NCBI RefSeq assembly: GCF_006715225.1
Contig: NZ_VFMU01000001.1
Location: forward strand, 3,968,001-4,032,000
Source: Arthrobacter sp. SLBN-112
GTDB lineage: Bacteria > Actinomycetota > Actinomycetes > Actinomycetales > Micrococcaceae
Reading direction: 5' to 3'
DNA: 64,000 nucleotides
Positions 25,901-34,283 of this stretch are shown one piece after another (position 1 is the first letter of the stretch; each line of letters starts with the position of its first letter). The translations under genes and the position numbers were made by a program. The notes under the pieces are model-generated. The model had not been told where the DNA came from and did not search any database. It saw only the letters and a list, made by a program, of their open reading frames with translations.

Positions 25901-28900
25901 AGACCTGCTCAGCGCAGCGGCCACGATTCCTTCCAGCTCGTCGGCAGTTCCCAGGTCGTGCGGCCGGACCACGGCGTTGTCAGCGACATAGAAGAACGCA
26001 GCCCGCACGTCCTCCAGGGGAACATCCCTAAGGCGGGCCCACGCCAGTCGGTACACGGCCAGCTGGATCGAACGGGTCTTCAGTTGCTCCGCGGTGGGCC
26101 GGCGGCCGGTCTTCCAGTCCACCAGGTCCCAGCGGCCGTCGGCGTCACGGAATACGGCGTCTACCCGGCCTCGCACCACAACCTCCCCAACCCTGGTTTC
26201 CACCGGAACCTCGACGAAAGCCGGGGATCTCTCGGCCCACGGGGAAGCTTTAAAGGTAGCCACCATCTCGTCCAGGTCGTAGGCGGCGTCAATGTGGTCA
26301 TCCGAACCCGGCGCTTCGCCGAGGTCCAGCATTCCAGCCCTTCCAAAATATTCCTCCACCCAGGCGTGGAAGGCAGTACCCTTCCGGGCCGACATGCCCG
26401 GTTCCCGCGGCACCGGCCGGCGCAGACGGGCCAGCACCGCCTCGGGATCGTCCCCGAGGTCAACCAGGGTGGAGGCGGAGATGTGGGTGGGCAGGTGCAC
26501 ATCCTGTCCACTTGACCTTCTTGCCCTGCGCTCCAGCAGCAGGGCCGCTTCGCGCGCCCAGCCTGCCGCTGCTCCCGTCAGGCTGGGCGGATGCGCGGGC
26601 CTCTCCGGCGGCACTAACTGTCCTCCGCCGGCCGCCAGGATCCCGCGAACCCGTTGCGCCGCCGCTTCCATAGCTGTCCTGCGCCCCCGGGCCAGGCGGA
26701 GCCGCTCACCGGTCCGTGGATCCACCGGTCCTTCAAGGGGGTCGTAGGGCCACATTGCTTCTTCTGTTTCGAGCGTCAATGGACTCTGCTGCGGCAGTGC
26801 GCCTTCCTCCAGGGACAGGGGGTGGACCATGGCATTCGGACCGCCGGCGGAGTCGGCCGGCCGGGTCAACACTTCCAGCTCCGCAAGGAACGGCGACATC
26901 TCCGCCCTGCCGGCCCGTGAACCCACCCAGGCCGCGCTGGACACCCACAGGACGTGCTTGGCCCTGGTATAGGCGACATAGGCCAGCCGTCGCTCCTCCG
27001 ACTCGCCATGGACCTGGACGGCGGTCTTGTAATCCTTCTCGGCATCCAGCCAGCCTTTCTGGTCCGGCTGGTCAAGGTCCCACTGCGGGAGGTCGGCCCG
27101 GTCCCCGCGCAGGGGCCAGGGCAGCGCGGCCGAACCGCTGCTCCAGCGGGAGTCCCGGTCGCTGGGGAAGGATCCCGCATTCAGTCCAGGAACAAACACC
27201 ACGTCCCACTCCAGGCCCTTGGACGCGTGGACGGTCAACAGCTGAACGGCTTCCCGGTTCACATCGCTGGCGGGCGCCTCCAACCCGTTTTCTTCCGCCG
27301 AGGCAGCCTCCAGCCAAGCCAGGAAAGCGAGGATGTCCACTCGCTGGGAGGTGCGAAGGAATCCGGCTGCGGCATCCTGGAAGGCATCGAGGTTGCGGCG
27401 GGCCTGGTGGATGCTGATTCCCGGGCGCGCTGCCACTTCGATGTCCAGCAGCATGGCCCTCTCCACCTCGCCCAGGAGTGTGGTGAGGTCATCGCCGAGG
27501 TAGCCGCGCAGCTGCCGCAGCTCCGCGGACAACCTGGCCAGCCTGCTGCGCGCCTCCCAGGTGAGCGTGCGGCCATTTGCGGACGTCCACCCGTCACGCG
27601 GCAGGAAGTCCAGGGCTTCTACCAGGCTGGCGCCGTCAGTCAGGTCGCCCTCCAGGACGGGGGCATCTGCTTCATCACTGTCGCTGTCCTGGCTGTCGCT
27701 GTCGCTGTCGAACCCCAGTGGCGCCCTCCCCCGGCTCCGTGCCAGCTGGCTGGACCAGTCGCGCAGGGCCATGAGGTCAGCGGGGCCTATGCGCCACCGG
27801 GCACCAGCGAGCAGCCGCATGAGGGCGTCGGAGCGGCCGGGGTCGGCAAGGACGCGAAGGGTGGCCACCAGGTCAACGATTTCCGGGGTGTCAAGGAGGC
27901 CCCCGAGGCCCACGATCTCGTAGGGGATCCCCCGGGCCTCGAACTGCCGCCGGACAGTTTCCATCTGGGCGCGCCTGCGGCACAGCACGGCGAGAGCCGG
28001 TGGCTCCGCAGTCCCGTCGGATTTCAGCTCGAAGTCGGTCACCCGGTATCTCAGGACGTCCTCAGCCAGGGCTGCAGCCTCCTCGGCATCGCTGGCGAAA
28101 CGGCCCAGCACCACCGTCCCGTCCACGGCATGGGGGCTCGGTTGCAGCGCAGGAACTTCAGCAGCGGCGGCCCTGTCGCCGGCAGGGCCGTTGTGGGCAG
28201 CTGCCCGGCCGAGGGACTGCGACGTGACGTTGGCTGCGGCCAGGATCGAGCGGCCGTTCCGCCATGCTGTTGTGAGGTAGGAGGTTGGGGCAGGCGCCCA
28301 CTCCGCTCCTTCGTCCGACTTCCCGGTCCGGACAGGAAATTCGCGGACGAAGTGGAACAACTGGCCCGCCGAAGCGCCACGGAAACCATAGATTGACTGG
28401 TTTGGGTCGCCCACCGCTGTCACGGCATGGCCGTCACCGAAGAGTCGGGAGAAAAGCACCAGCTGCGCGTATGAGGTGTCCTGGAACTCGTCAAGCAGAA
28501 CCACTTTGTACCGCTGGCGTTCCATCTGCGCTGCCAGGGGAACTTCCTGGGCAACCTTGGCAGCGAGCGCCACCAGGTCGCCGAAATCGAGTGCGCCGCG
28601 GGCGCGTTTGGCTGCGGCATAGCGACCCACCATGTCAGCGACACTTGCCCTGGTCCGCAGCATTCCGCCGAGGTCCAGGGCCGCCTTGGACGGGTTCCTC
28701 TTCTTGCCGGCCACGTAGGGCATCGACTCATACTCCGAAAGGCGCGCCATAAGCCAGGCTTCGACGTCCTCGGGTTCCTGCAGGTGTTCCGCGCATTCCC
28801 CAGCCAGTTGGATGACGGCTTTCACCAGTGTGGACTTGGCGGCCCGGAAGTGCGCGTATTCACCGTCGTAGGCCTCAACCACCTCGCTGGCCAACTGCCA

Positions 28901-29383
28901 CGCCTGCGCGCCGCCGAGCAGCACCACATCCCGCTCCACGCCGAGCCGCAGTCCGTAATCGGAGACGATGCCGCTGGCGAACGAATGATAGGTGGAAACT
29001 TTCGGCTCCAGCGTGTCGCTGTTGCGCAGGCCCTCCGGGAAGACCCCCTTGCCGGTGTCCTGGGCGGCAAGACGCTGCAGTGCCAGGAGCTTTGACCGGA
29101 TCCGGCTTGCAAGTTCGCCGGCAGCCTTCCGGGTGAAGGTCACGCCCAGGATCTCCTCCGGGGTGACCCACCCGTTGGCCACGAGCCAGACCACCCGGTC
29201 CGCCATGGTTGCGGTCTTTCCCGATCCAGCTCCAGCGATGACGAGCCGCGGTGCCAGCGGGGAGGAGATGATGGCTGACTGCTCAGGAGTGGGGGTGTTT
29301 TTTTCACCGAGCAGCACGGACAGTTCTTCGGGGCTGAAGCGCACCGCCGGGGCGGCTTCCGCGGCAATCAATGCCCCGCTCAT
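25898..29383 (-). CDS. adnB: AdnB helicase-nuclease subunit
   Basis: A 1161-residue UvrD/RecB-type helicase with a C-terminal nuclease. Walker A GAGSGKT is at 51-57, the DEXX motif VLLDEFQDTSYAQL near 300, GDPNQSIYGFRGAS near 330, and the helicase motifs around TVHASKGLEWDVVFV near 725 and VAYTRAKHVLWVS near 820. The RecB-family nuclease domain (about 960-1160) has WDLVDWKTG near 1088, with the catalytic Asp and Lys. AdnAB is the mycobacterial-type complex that unwinds and resects DNA double-strand breaks for recombination. The ATG overlaps the adnA stop (ATGA). An in-frame GTG/ATG further upstream (29419) is rejected because it would intrude into adnA. Confidence 0.93.
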   Translation of the reverse strand: MSGALIAAEAAPAVRFSPEELSVLLGEKNTPTPEQSAIISSPLAPRLVIAGAGSGKTATMADRVVWLVANGWVTPEEILGVTFTRKAAGELASRIRSKLLALQRLAAQDTGKGVFPEGLRNSDTLEPKVSTYHSFASGIVSDYGLRLGVERDVVLLGGAQAWQLASEVVEAYDGEYAHFRAAKSTLVKAVIQLAGECAEHLQEPEDVEAWLMARLSEYESMPYVAGKKRNPSKAALDLGGMLRTRASVADMVGRYAAAKRARGALDFGDLVALAAKVAQEVPLAAQMERQRYKVVLLDEFQDTSYAQLVLFSRLFGDGHAVTAVGDPNQSIYGFRGASAGQLFHFVREFPVRTGKSDEGAEWAPAPTSYLTTAWRNGRSILAAANVTSQSLGRAAAHNGPAGDRAAAAEVPALQPSPHAVDGTVVLGRFASDAEEAAALAEDVLRYRVTDFELKSDGTAEPPALAVLCRRRAQMETVRRQFEARGIPYEIVGLGGLLDTPEIVDLVATLRVLADPGRSDALMRLLAGARWRIGPADLMALRDWSSQLARSRGRAPLGFDSDSDSQDSDSDEADAPVLEGDLTDGASLVEALDFLPRDGWTSANGRTLTWEARSRLARLSAELRQLRGYLGDDLTTLLGEVERAMLLDIEVAARPGISIHQARRNLDAFQDAAAGFLRTSQRVDILAFLAWLEAASAEENGLEAPASDVNREAVQLLTVHASKGLEWDVVFVPGLNAGSFPSDRDSRWSSGSAALPWPLRGDRADLPQWDLDQPDQKGWLDAEKDYKTAVQVHGESEERRLAYVAYTRAKHVLWVSSAAWVGSRAGRAEMSPFLAELEVLTRPADSAGGPNAMVHPLSLEEGALPQQSPLTLETEEAMWPYDPLEGPVDPRTGERLRLARGRRTAMEAAAQRVRGILAAGGGQLVPPERPAHPPSLTGAAAGWAREAALLLERRARRSSGQDVHLPTHISASTLVDLGDDPEAVLARLRRPVPREPGMSARKGTAFHAWVEEYFGRAGMLDLGEAPGSDDHIDAAYDLDEMVATFKASPWAERSPAFVEVPVETRVGEVVVRGRVDAVFRDADGRWDLVDWKTGRRPTAEQLKTRSIQLAVYRLAWARLRDVPLEDVRAAFFYVADNAVVRPHDLGTADELEGIVAAALSRS

Positions 29384-32300
29384 TCTGTTACCTGCCTTCC
29401 GCGCGCACACAAGGGGCACACCTCAGGGAGCCGGCAACCGTGGCCGCCATGGCTGCCTTTGGCAGGGTCGTGCCGTGCAATGAATTCCTTGCCTGCCATC
29501 ACGGCGGCTGCCTCCTTCACCATGTCCAATGCCCAGTTCTGCTGTGGGTCGAGTGGCTCCTGCTGCTGAACGGCTGGATTGACCGCCCCGGTCCCCAGCT
29601 GCGCCAGCACGGCTCCGCCGGATCCGCCGCCGCCCCCGTCCGCTCCCGCGTCAAAACCGCCGGCCAGCACTGCCGCCTGGTATGCGCCAAGCTGCGGGTG
29701 GCGGGAGAGCTCATCCTTCCCTGGTTGCCGCTTGCCAGTCTTGAGGTCCACCACCACCAGCCGGCCGTCGCCGTCGATCTCCAGCCGGTCCACCTGGCCG
29801 CGGAGGACTGCTTCCCGCGGCAAAGCTTCGTCCACTGCTACATGGCCAAGGGCCACTTCAAAGTCCTGCTCCACGCCCAGCAGGCTGCGCCCTTCACTCC
29901 TCATCAGGAGCACGTACTGCGCCAGCTTCCGCACCATGGCCTCGGCACGCTGGAAGTCCAGTCTTCCCTCCCAGTTATCCTTCATGCCCATGGCCGGCCA
30001 GCGCCGCACCAGTTCAGCAACATACTCCGATCCGGATGCGTCGGGCATGTCCTGGGCAATCGCGTGCACCAGCGTGCCGAGGCTTCGGGCGAAGTCGGTG
30101 GCTGGTTCCCCGCCGGCCGCCTGGACGAACCAGTCCAACGGCGACTTTTGGACAGTCTCCACCTTCGAGGGGGACACGGATACCGTTCCGCCCGGTGGGA
30201 CCACGGCCTCGGTGGAGGACAGCGGGGCAAGCCCCCACCAGCTGTCCGGGTTTGCTCCAGACACGGCAGGCTCCTGGGCGGCGAGATGCGCCAGCACCCT
30301 GGCAGCTTCCTCTGCCTGCGCTGTCCCTTCCAGCTGGGCATGTTGCCTGAGCTCGGCGACCAGCGCACGCAGGGTCATGGGCCGTTCCACCTGCGTAAAC
30401 GCCCGTCCCTCCGCCTCCGGGCCCAGGGGCGCAACGAAGTCCAGGAAGGACGACGGCTGGTGGTCCTCCGACGAGACTGCGGTGCAAATCAGCATTTCCC
30501 TTGCCCTGGATACCGCTGTGGAGAAACTGCGGAGTTCGTCGTAGCGGATGTCCCGAAGCCGGCTCAAGGGGTCACGCTGGAGGGCGTATCCGGGGCCATG
30601 TTCGACGGCGTCCGCATACAGCGTGCTGCCGAGCAGTTCCCCGCGGAGCCTGGTGTTGGGCCACACTCCCTCCTGAAGTCCCGCAACGATCACGACCGGC
30701 CATTCGCGCCCGGCCGCGCTGGCGGGCGTCATCAGTTCCACCGCGTCATCCACCTGGGCGCGGGCGGCCAGGGTATCCATGGGAAGCTCCTGGTTCAGCA
30801 GGTATTCCAGGAACTGTTCAGGGCCGGCGCCGGGCATCTGGTCCACGTAGCGTTCCGCGGTATGGAAAAGCGCCATCATCGCGTCAAGGTCGCGGTCAGC
30901 CCGGGCACCATGGGGCCCGCCCGACAACGCGGTGGCTGTCCACGCCGACGAAAGCCCCGTGGAGTTCCACAGCGCCCACAGCACCGATTCGGCATTGGCG
31001 CCGGGCAGATAGGCGGCTTCCCGCCCAGCCTGGATCATCCGGGCCGTCCGCCGGGCGGCGCGGCCCTCGATGCCCAGCGCACCCAGTGCACCGGGCTCAA
31101 GCAGTGCCTCGACCAGCAGGGCGTCGCTGGCGCGGCCTCCACCACCCAGGAGTTCTTCGCGCCGCAGCGATTGCCGGAGCCTGCGGAGTTCAATCGAGGT
31201 GGCACCGCCGATGCGAGACGTAAGAAGTGACACAGCAGCTTCGGGTGTCAACAGCTGCGGATCCAAGGCGATGGCGAAGGCATCCAGCAGGGGCCTGACG
31301 GCGACCTCGTCCCGGACCGCGGATTCGGCCACCGGCACCCGCACAGGAATGCCCTGCCCGGACAGGTAGCGCTGCAGCTCGCTGACCTGGCCGCCGTTCC
31401 GAACGATGACTGCAATGTCCGCAAGCTCGCGGCCGTGGTTGATGTGCTGGTCCAGGATCCGCTGGGCAACATACCGCAGCTCATGCACCGGAGTGGGAAC
31501 CAGATGGGCCTCGACGTTCCCGTGACGGGCGGGTTCGGCGTGCCCAGGGCTTCCAGGCTGTCCGTGCCGCGCCAGCGGTTCAAGTCGTCGTGCCAGCTGC
31601 CCGCCCGCACGCTGGGAAATTCGGCCGGCGACGTTCAACCACGCCTCCGCCACGGCGGGCGCCAGGCCATGGGCATGCCACAGCGGGCGCTCCAGGACAG
31701 GCGCCTGGGTGGACAGCAACCGGGGCAGCTCGGCAACCAGGTCCGGCCGTGCTCCGCGGAATCCCTGCACCACCGTGTCCGGGGACGAGGTCACGTAGCA
31801 GTCCTTGCCGGCGGCAACGTCTGCCAGGAACTCGAAGATGGCGGGGTTTGCTTCCTGGATATCGTCCACCAGGACAACCTGCAGCCGGGCGCGTTCCGCG
31901 GCGAGGAAATCGGGTGCATCCTGGAAGATCTGACGGGCGGCCGTGATGATCCCGGCGGGATCGAAGGCTTCGGGCATCCGCAGGTCAAGGACGTCCCGGT
32001 ATTCGGCATACAGGGCCGCTGCGGCTTTCCAGTCCGGCCGGTGGCAATCATGCGCCAGCTGAACCAGGTCTTCGGCCGTGCGGCCCGACTCGATGATGCG
32101 GTCAAAGAGCTGCCGCACTTCCTGTCGGAAGCCGCGAGTTTCCAGGGCCCCGTCAAGATCGGCGGGCCAGGGCAGTTCCAGGCCGGGAATCCGGTGGCCC
32201 TCGAGGAGTTCCCTGATGATGAGGTCCTGCTCCGGGCCGGACAACAGGCGCGGCGGCCTGGACAGCGGGATGACACCCTCGGCCTTGGCACGGCGGATCA

Positions 32301-32748
32301 GGTCGAAGGCGTAAGAGGCCCACGTCCTGGCGGGGGTGGTGCTGAGGCTCCTGTCCAGCCGCGCGGTGAAACGGTCACGCAGGAAATCGGCGGCAAGGCG
32401 GGTGGGCGCGAGGATCAGCATGCGCTCGGGGTCGACGCCGTCACGGAAGACCCGCTGGACAGCCGCCTCAACCAGCACGGTGGTCTTTCCCGTGCCCGGC
32501 GCGCCCGGGACCAGCACCGGCCCCGAACCCTGAGTGACATCAACGGCCGCCTGCTGGTCCGGTGTGAGCCGAAGGGCTTCCGCGTGCACCCGCCGTGGCG
32601 GCAGCAACCGAAGAGCAGGGTTAGCCTGCAGGTCAGTGCTGTTATCCGGGTTTCCGGGGGCGGGGACATACGCCCGGCCTGTTTCGCCTGTCCCCGGTTC
32701 TTGGCGGTGCGGGTCCCAGGGGCCGGTCAAGGGAATTGTTACGGTCAC
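29380..32748 (-). CDS. adnA: AdnA helicase-nuclease subunit
   Basis: A 1122-residue partner of AdnB. Walker A GAPGTGKT is at 82-89. The helicase core is more divergent than in AdnB: VVLVDDIQEANPAIFEFL near 295 takes the Walker B place. The nuclease domain near the C-terminus has LVVVDLKTGKRQPGKDELS around 997-1015 and QLGAYQAAV after it. The last 20 residues contain three Cys (CRLPEVCPLC), possibly ligands of an Fe-S cluster as in AddB-like nucleases. The gene order and sizes match mycobacterial adnA-adnB. The GTG start overlaps the atl stop (GTGA). Confidence 0.93.
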   Translation of the reverse strand: MTVTIPLTGPWDPHRQEPGTGETGRAYVPAPGNPDNSTDLQANPALRLLPPRRVHAEALRLTPDQQAAVDVTQGSGPVLVPGAPGTGKTTVLVEAAVQRVFRDGVDPERMLILAPTRLAADFLRDRFTARLDRSLSTTPARTWASYAFDLIRRAKAEGVIPLSRPPRLLSGPEQDLIIRELLEGHRIPGLELPWPADLDGALETRGFRQEVRQLFDRIIESGRTAEDLVQLAHDCHRPDWKAAAALYAEYRDVLDLRMPEAFDPAGIITAARQIFQDAPDFLAAERARLQVVLVDDIQEANPAIFEFLADVAAGKDCYVTSSPDTVVQGFRGARPDLVAELPRLLSTQAPVLERPLWHAHGLAPAVAEAWLNVAGRISQRAGGQLARRLEPLARHGQPGSPGHAEPARHGNVEAHLVPTPVHELRYVAQRILDQHINHGRELADIAVIVRNGGQVSELQRYLSGQGIPVRVPVAESAVRDEVAVRPLLDAFAIALDPQLLTPEAAVSLLTSRIGGATSIELRRLRQSLRREELLGGGGRASDALLVEALLEPGALGALGIEGRAARRTARMIQAGREAAYLPGANAESVLWALWNSTGLSSAWTATALSGGPHGARADRDLDAMMALFHTAERYVDQMPGAGPEQFLEYLLNQELPMDTLAARAQVDDAVELMTPASAAGREWPVVIVAGLQEGVWPNTRLRGELLGSTLYADAVEHGPGYALQRDPLSRLRDIRYDELRSFSTAVSRAREMLICTAVSSEDHQPSSFLDFVAPLGPEAEGRAFTQVERPMTLRALVAELRQHAQLEGTAQAEEAARVLAHLAAQEPAVSGANPDSWWGLAPLSSTEAVVPPGGTVSVSPSKVETVQKSPLDWFVQAAGGEPATDFARSLGTLVHAIAQDMPDASGSEYVAELVRRWPAMGMKDNWEGRLDFQRAEAMVRKLAQYVLLMRSEGRSLLGVEQDFEVALGHVAVDEALPREAVLRGQVDRLEIDGDGRLVVVDLKTGKRQPGKDELSRHPQLGAYQAAVLAGGFDAGADGGGGGSGGAVLAQLGTGAVNPAVQQQEPLDPQQNWALDMVKEAAAVMAGKEFIARHDPAKGSHGGHGCRLPEVCPLCARGRQVTE

Positions 32749-33161
32749 AAAATCATTCCATCATCAGCCACCGACAATCTGTGGAGGCTGCGCTCCAGCT
32801 GCTCGGCAATTGTGTCGATACTGTCAAAATCGCTGTCCGCCGGTGCCCAGCGGGCGGTATTCAGGTCCACCCGCCACCGCCCCTCCCCGGTCCGAAGATA
32901 CGAACTGAAAGCGCCAAGGAGCGGCGTGCCCTCTTCAAGGTAAAGAAGCAGGGCCTCGGCTTCATGCCCCTCGGGTGCGTGGCCGCTTGCCTTCAGGATC
33001 CGCCACCAGGGAACGCCTCCCCCATGGTGGCTCATGACGTAGCCGATCTGGCGCGGGCCGCCCGACCCCAGGAGCTCGGCAACGTCGCCGTAGGAAACTG
33101 CGGACCCCGGCGGTACCAGCCTGACGACGGCCAGGACCGCTTGGACGTACTCATTCCGCAT
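32745..33161 (-). CDS. alkyltransferase-like protein (ATL, MGMT family)
   Basis: A 138-residue protein with the MGMT DNA-binding fold: VPPGSAVSYGDVAELLG (about 16-32) is the helix-turn-helix entry, and RQIGYVM (37-43) follows. The PCHR active site of alkyltransferases is replaced by PWWR at 51-54, so the acceptor Cys is a Trp and no alkyl transfer is possible. ATL proteins bind O6-alkylguanine, flip the lesion and recruit nucleotide excision repair. It is the first gene of the atl-adnA-adnB operon, overlapping adnA by four bases. A -10-like TAGATT precedes the ATG by 6 nt. Confidence 0.9.
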   Translation of the reverse strand: MRNEYVQAVLAVVRLVPPGSAVSYGDVAELLGSGGPRQIGYVMSHHGGGVPWWRILKASGHAPEGHEAEALLLYLEEGTPLLGAFSSYLRTGEGRWRVDLNTARWAPADSDFDSIDTIAEQLERSLHRLSVADDGMIL

Positions 33162-33167
33162 TGATCC

Positions 33168-33173
33168 AATCTA
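33168..33173 (-). promoter_or_regulatory. -10 element, leaderless atl-adnAB transcript
   Basis: TAGATT on the minus strand ends 6 nt before the atl ATG. It would drive the three-gene operon. Confidence 0.45.
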
Positions 33174-33212
33174 GCCGCAGTGGCGTTCCACGGAATTGTC
33201 GGTGGGTCCCTT

Positions 33213-33218
33213 TAGCGT
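33213..33218 (+). promoter_or_regulatory. -10 element, leaderless exonuclease transcript
   Basis: TAGCGT ends 6 nt before the ATG of the DnaQ-like gene; TGAAGC lies between. Confidence 0.45.
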
Positions 33219-33224
33219 TGAAGC

Positions 33225-33935
33225 ATGAGTTCCTGGAACACCCTCCCCCGCGCAGCCTTCGACCTGGAGACCACCGGCCGCAATTCGCGGGCGGCAAGGA
33301 TCGTCACAGCGTCAATCACCGTGGTGGACCACCATGGCGAAGTCATCAAAGAGCACGAATGGCTGGCTGATCCTGGCGTGGAAATCCCCACCGAGGCAAG
33401 TGATGTCCACGGCGTCACCACGGAACAAGCCAGGCGGGACGGGCGGCCGGCCCACGAGGTCACCCGTGAAGTGGCTGCGGTACTCCAGGAGCTCTTCGAT
33501 TCCGCCACCCCGGTGATCGCCTTCAACGCAAGCTACGATTTCACGGTCCTTGCCGCCGAGTCCGCCCGTTACGGAATTCCCCAACTCAGCCGGTTCCCCG
33601 TTCTGGACCCGTACATTATGAACAAGCAGGTTGACCGGTACCGCAAGGGCAAGCGCACCCTCACTGCATTGTGTGAGGAGTACGGCGTGGTCCTGGACAA
33701 CGCCCACACGTCGGCGGCGGATGCGCTGGCCACCCTTCGGGTCCTGGATGCGATGGCAGGAAAGTTCCCAAAGCTGGTGATGCCGGCCAGCCAGCTACAC
33801 CAGCTGCAGGTGGATTGGGCGGTGAGCCAGGCCGCGGACTTCCAGGGGTACCTCCGAAAGACGAAACCGGCCGCCGTGATCGAGGGAGACTGGCCGGTGC
33901 TGCCGCCCCAGGATGCCACGGCGGGCGGCTTTTAG
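33225..33935 (+). CDS. DnaQ-like 3'-5' exonuclease (DEDDh)
   Basis: A 236-residue exonuclease of the PolIII epsilon superfamily. ExoI is AAFDLETTG (Asp13, Glu15), ExoII is IAFNASYDFTVL (Asp near 105), and ExoIII is NAHTSAADALAT (His near 161, Asp near 166). The five acidic/His residues of the DEDDh set are thus present. The last 50 residues are not conserved in the catalytic domain. It is annotated in related genomes as a PolIII epsilon subunit, but stand-alone proteins of this kind more often act in repair or RNA/DNA trimming; the sequence cannot decide. Divergent from the atl-adnAB operon with a 63-nt gap. Confidence 0.88.
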   Translation: MSSWNTLPRAAFDLETTGRNSRAARIVTASITVVDHHGEVIKEHEWLADPGVEIPTEASDVHGVTTEQARRDGRPAHEVTREVAAVLQELFDSATPVIAFNASYDFTVLAAESARYGIPQLSRFPVLDPYIMNKQVDRYRKGKRTLTALCEEYGVVLDNAHTSAADALATLRVLDAMAGKFPKLVMPASQLHQLQVDWAVSQAADFQGYLRKTKPAAVIEGDWPVLPPQDATAGGF

Positions 33936-34056
33936 ACACAGCCGCATTACTCCTGAATCACCCGCGCTGCTCCTGATTGCGAGGCATGTCACAGTCACCC
34001 TGCTTAACATTCGTGGGGGCGCACGCAACCTGATCATTCATCAGAAGAGGGAAAGC

Positions 34057-34158
34057 ATGCGCAAGGTGGCCCGGCGCAATGCCCAGCGGCAGAATTTCCT
34101 TTCCCAGAAGAGGGATCCAGCTGGCGGTTATTCGGACGGCGCCTGCTGTTCACGCTAG
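34057..34158 (+). CDS. 33-residue leader-type ORF ending in Cys-Cys
   Basis: A short ORF with a strong ribosome site (GAGGG 5 nt before the ATG) in the otherwise gene-free interval before the ABC transporter. The peptide is basic at the start (MRKVARRNAQRQ) and ends GACCSR, with TGC TGT as tandem Cys codons three codons before the stop. Two mutually exclusive hairpins lie between it and the transporter. This layout fits a cysteine-sensing leader peptide, known from sulfur genes of mycobacteria and other Actinobacteria, but only two Cys codons are present, so the reading is tentative. It could also be an unrelated small protein or a chance ORF. Confidence 0.45.
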   Translation: MRKVARRNAQRQNFLSQKRDPAGGYSDGACCSR

Positions 34159-34184
34159 TGAGACAATAAAGTTTTGCGGTCACC

Positions 34185-34251
34185 CCTGCCCCGACGGTTT
34201 GACCAGCACCGGGCAGGTGCCAGGCGCCACAGCGCTGCCTTGCGGCCCGGT
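34185..34251 (+). promoter_or_regulatory. putative attenuator: two competing hairpins before the ABC transporter
   Basis: Hairpin A pairs CCTGCCC (34185-34191) with GGGCAGG (34211-34217). Hairpin B pairs ACCGGGC (34208-34214) with GCCCGGT (34245-34251). They share GGGC and cannot form together. The region follows the stop of the 33-codon ORF and precedes a transporter gene with a poor ribosome site. No U-tract follows hairpin B, so any control would be rho-dependent or translational. I recognise no known riboswitch class here. Confidence 0.35.
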
Positions 34252-34283
34252 CGACTTATGACTCATATGAAAGTGACAACCTG

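Noticed and set aside
29371..31230. 619-codon plus-strand open frame inside adnA
   Set aside because: No homology-like motifs; adnA on the other strand has helicase and nuclease motifs over this whole span.
34159..34283. A known riboswitch (SAM, cobalamin or similar) before the ABC transporter
   Set aside because: None of the conserved cores I know is present; only generic hairpins are seen.
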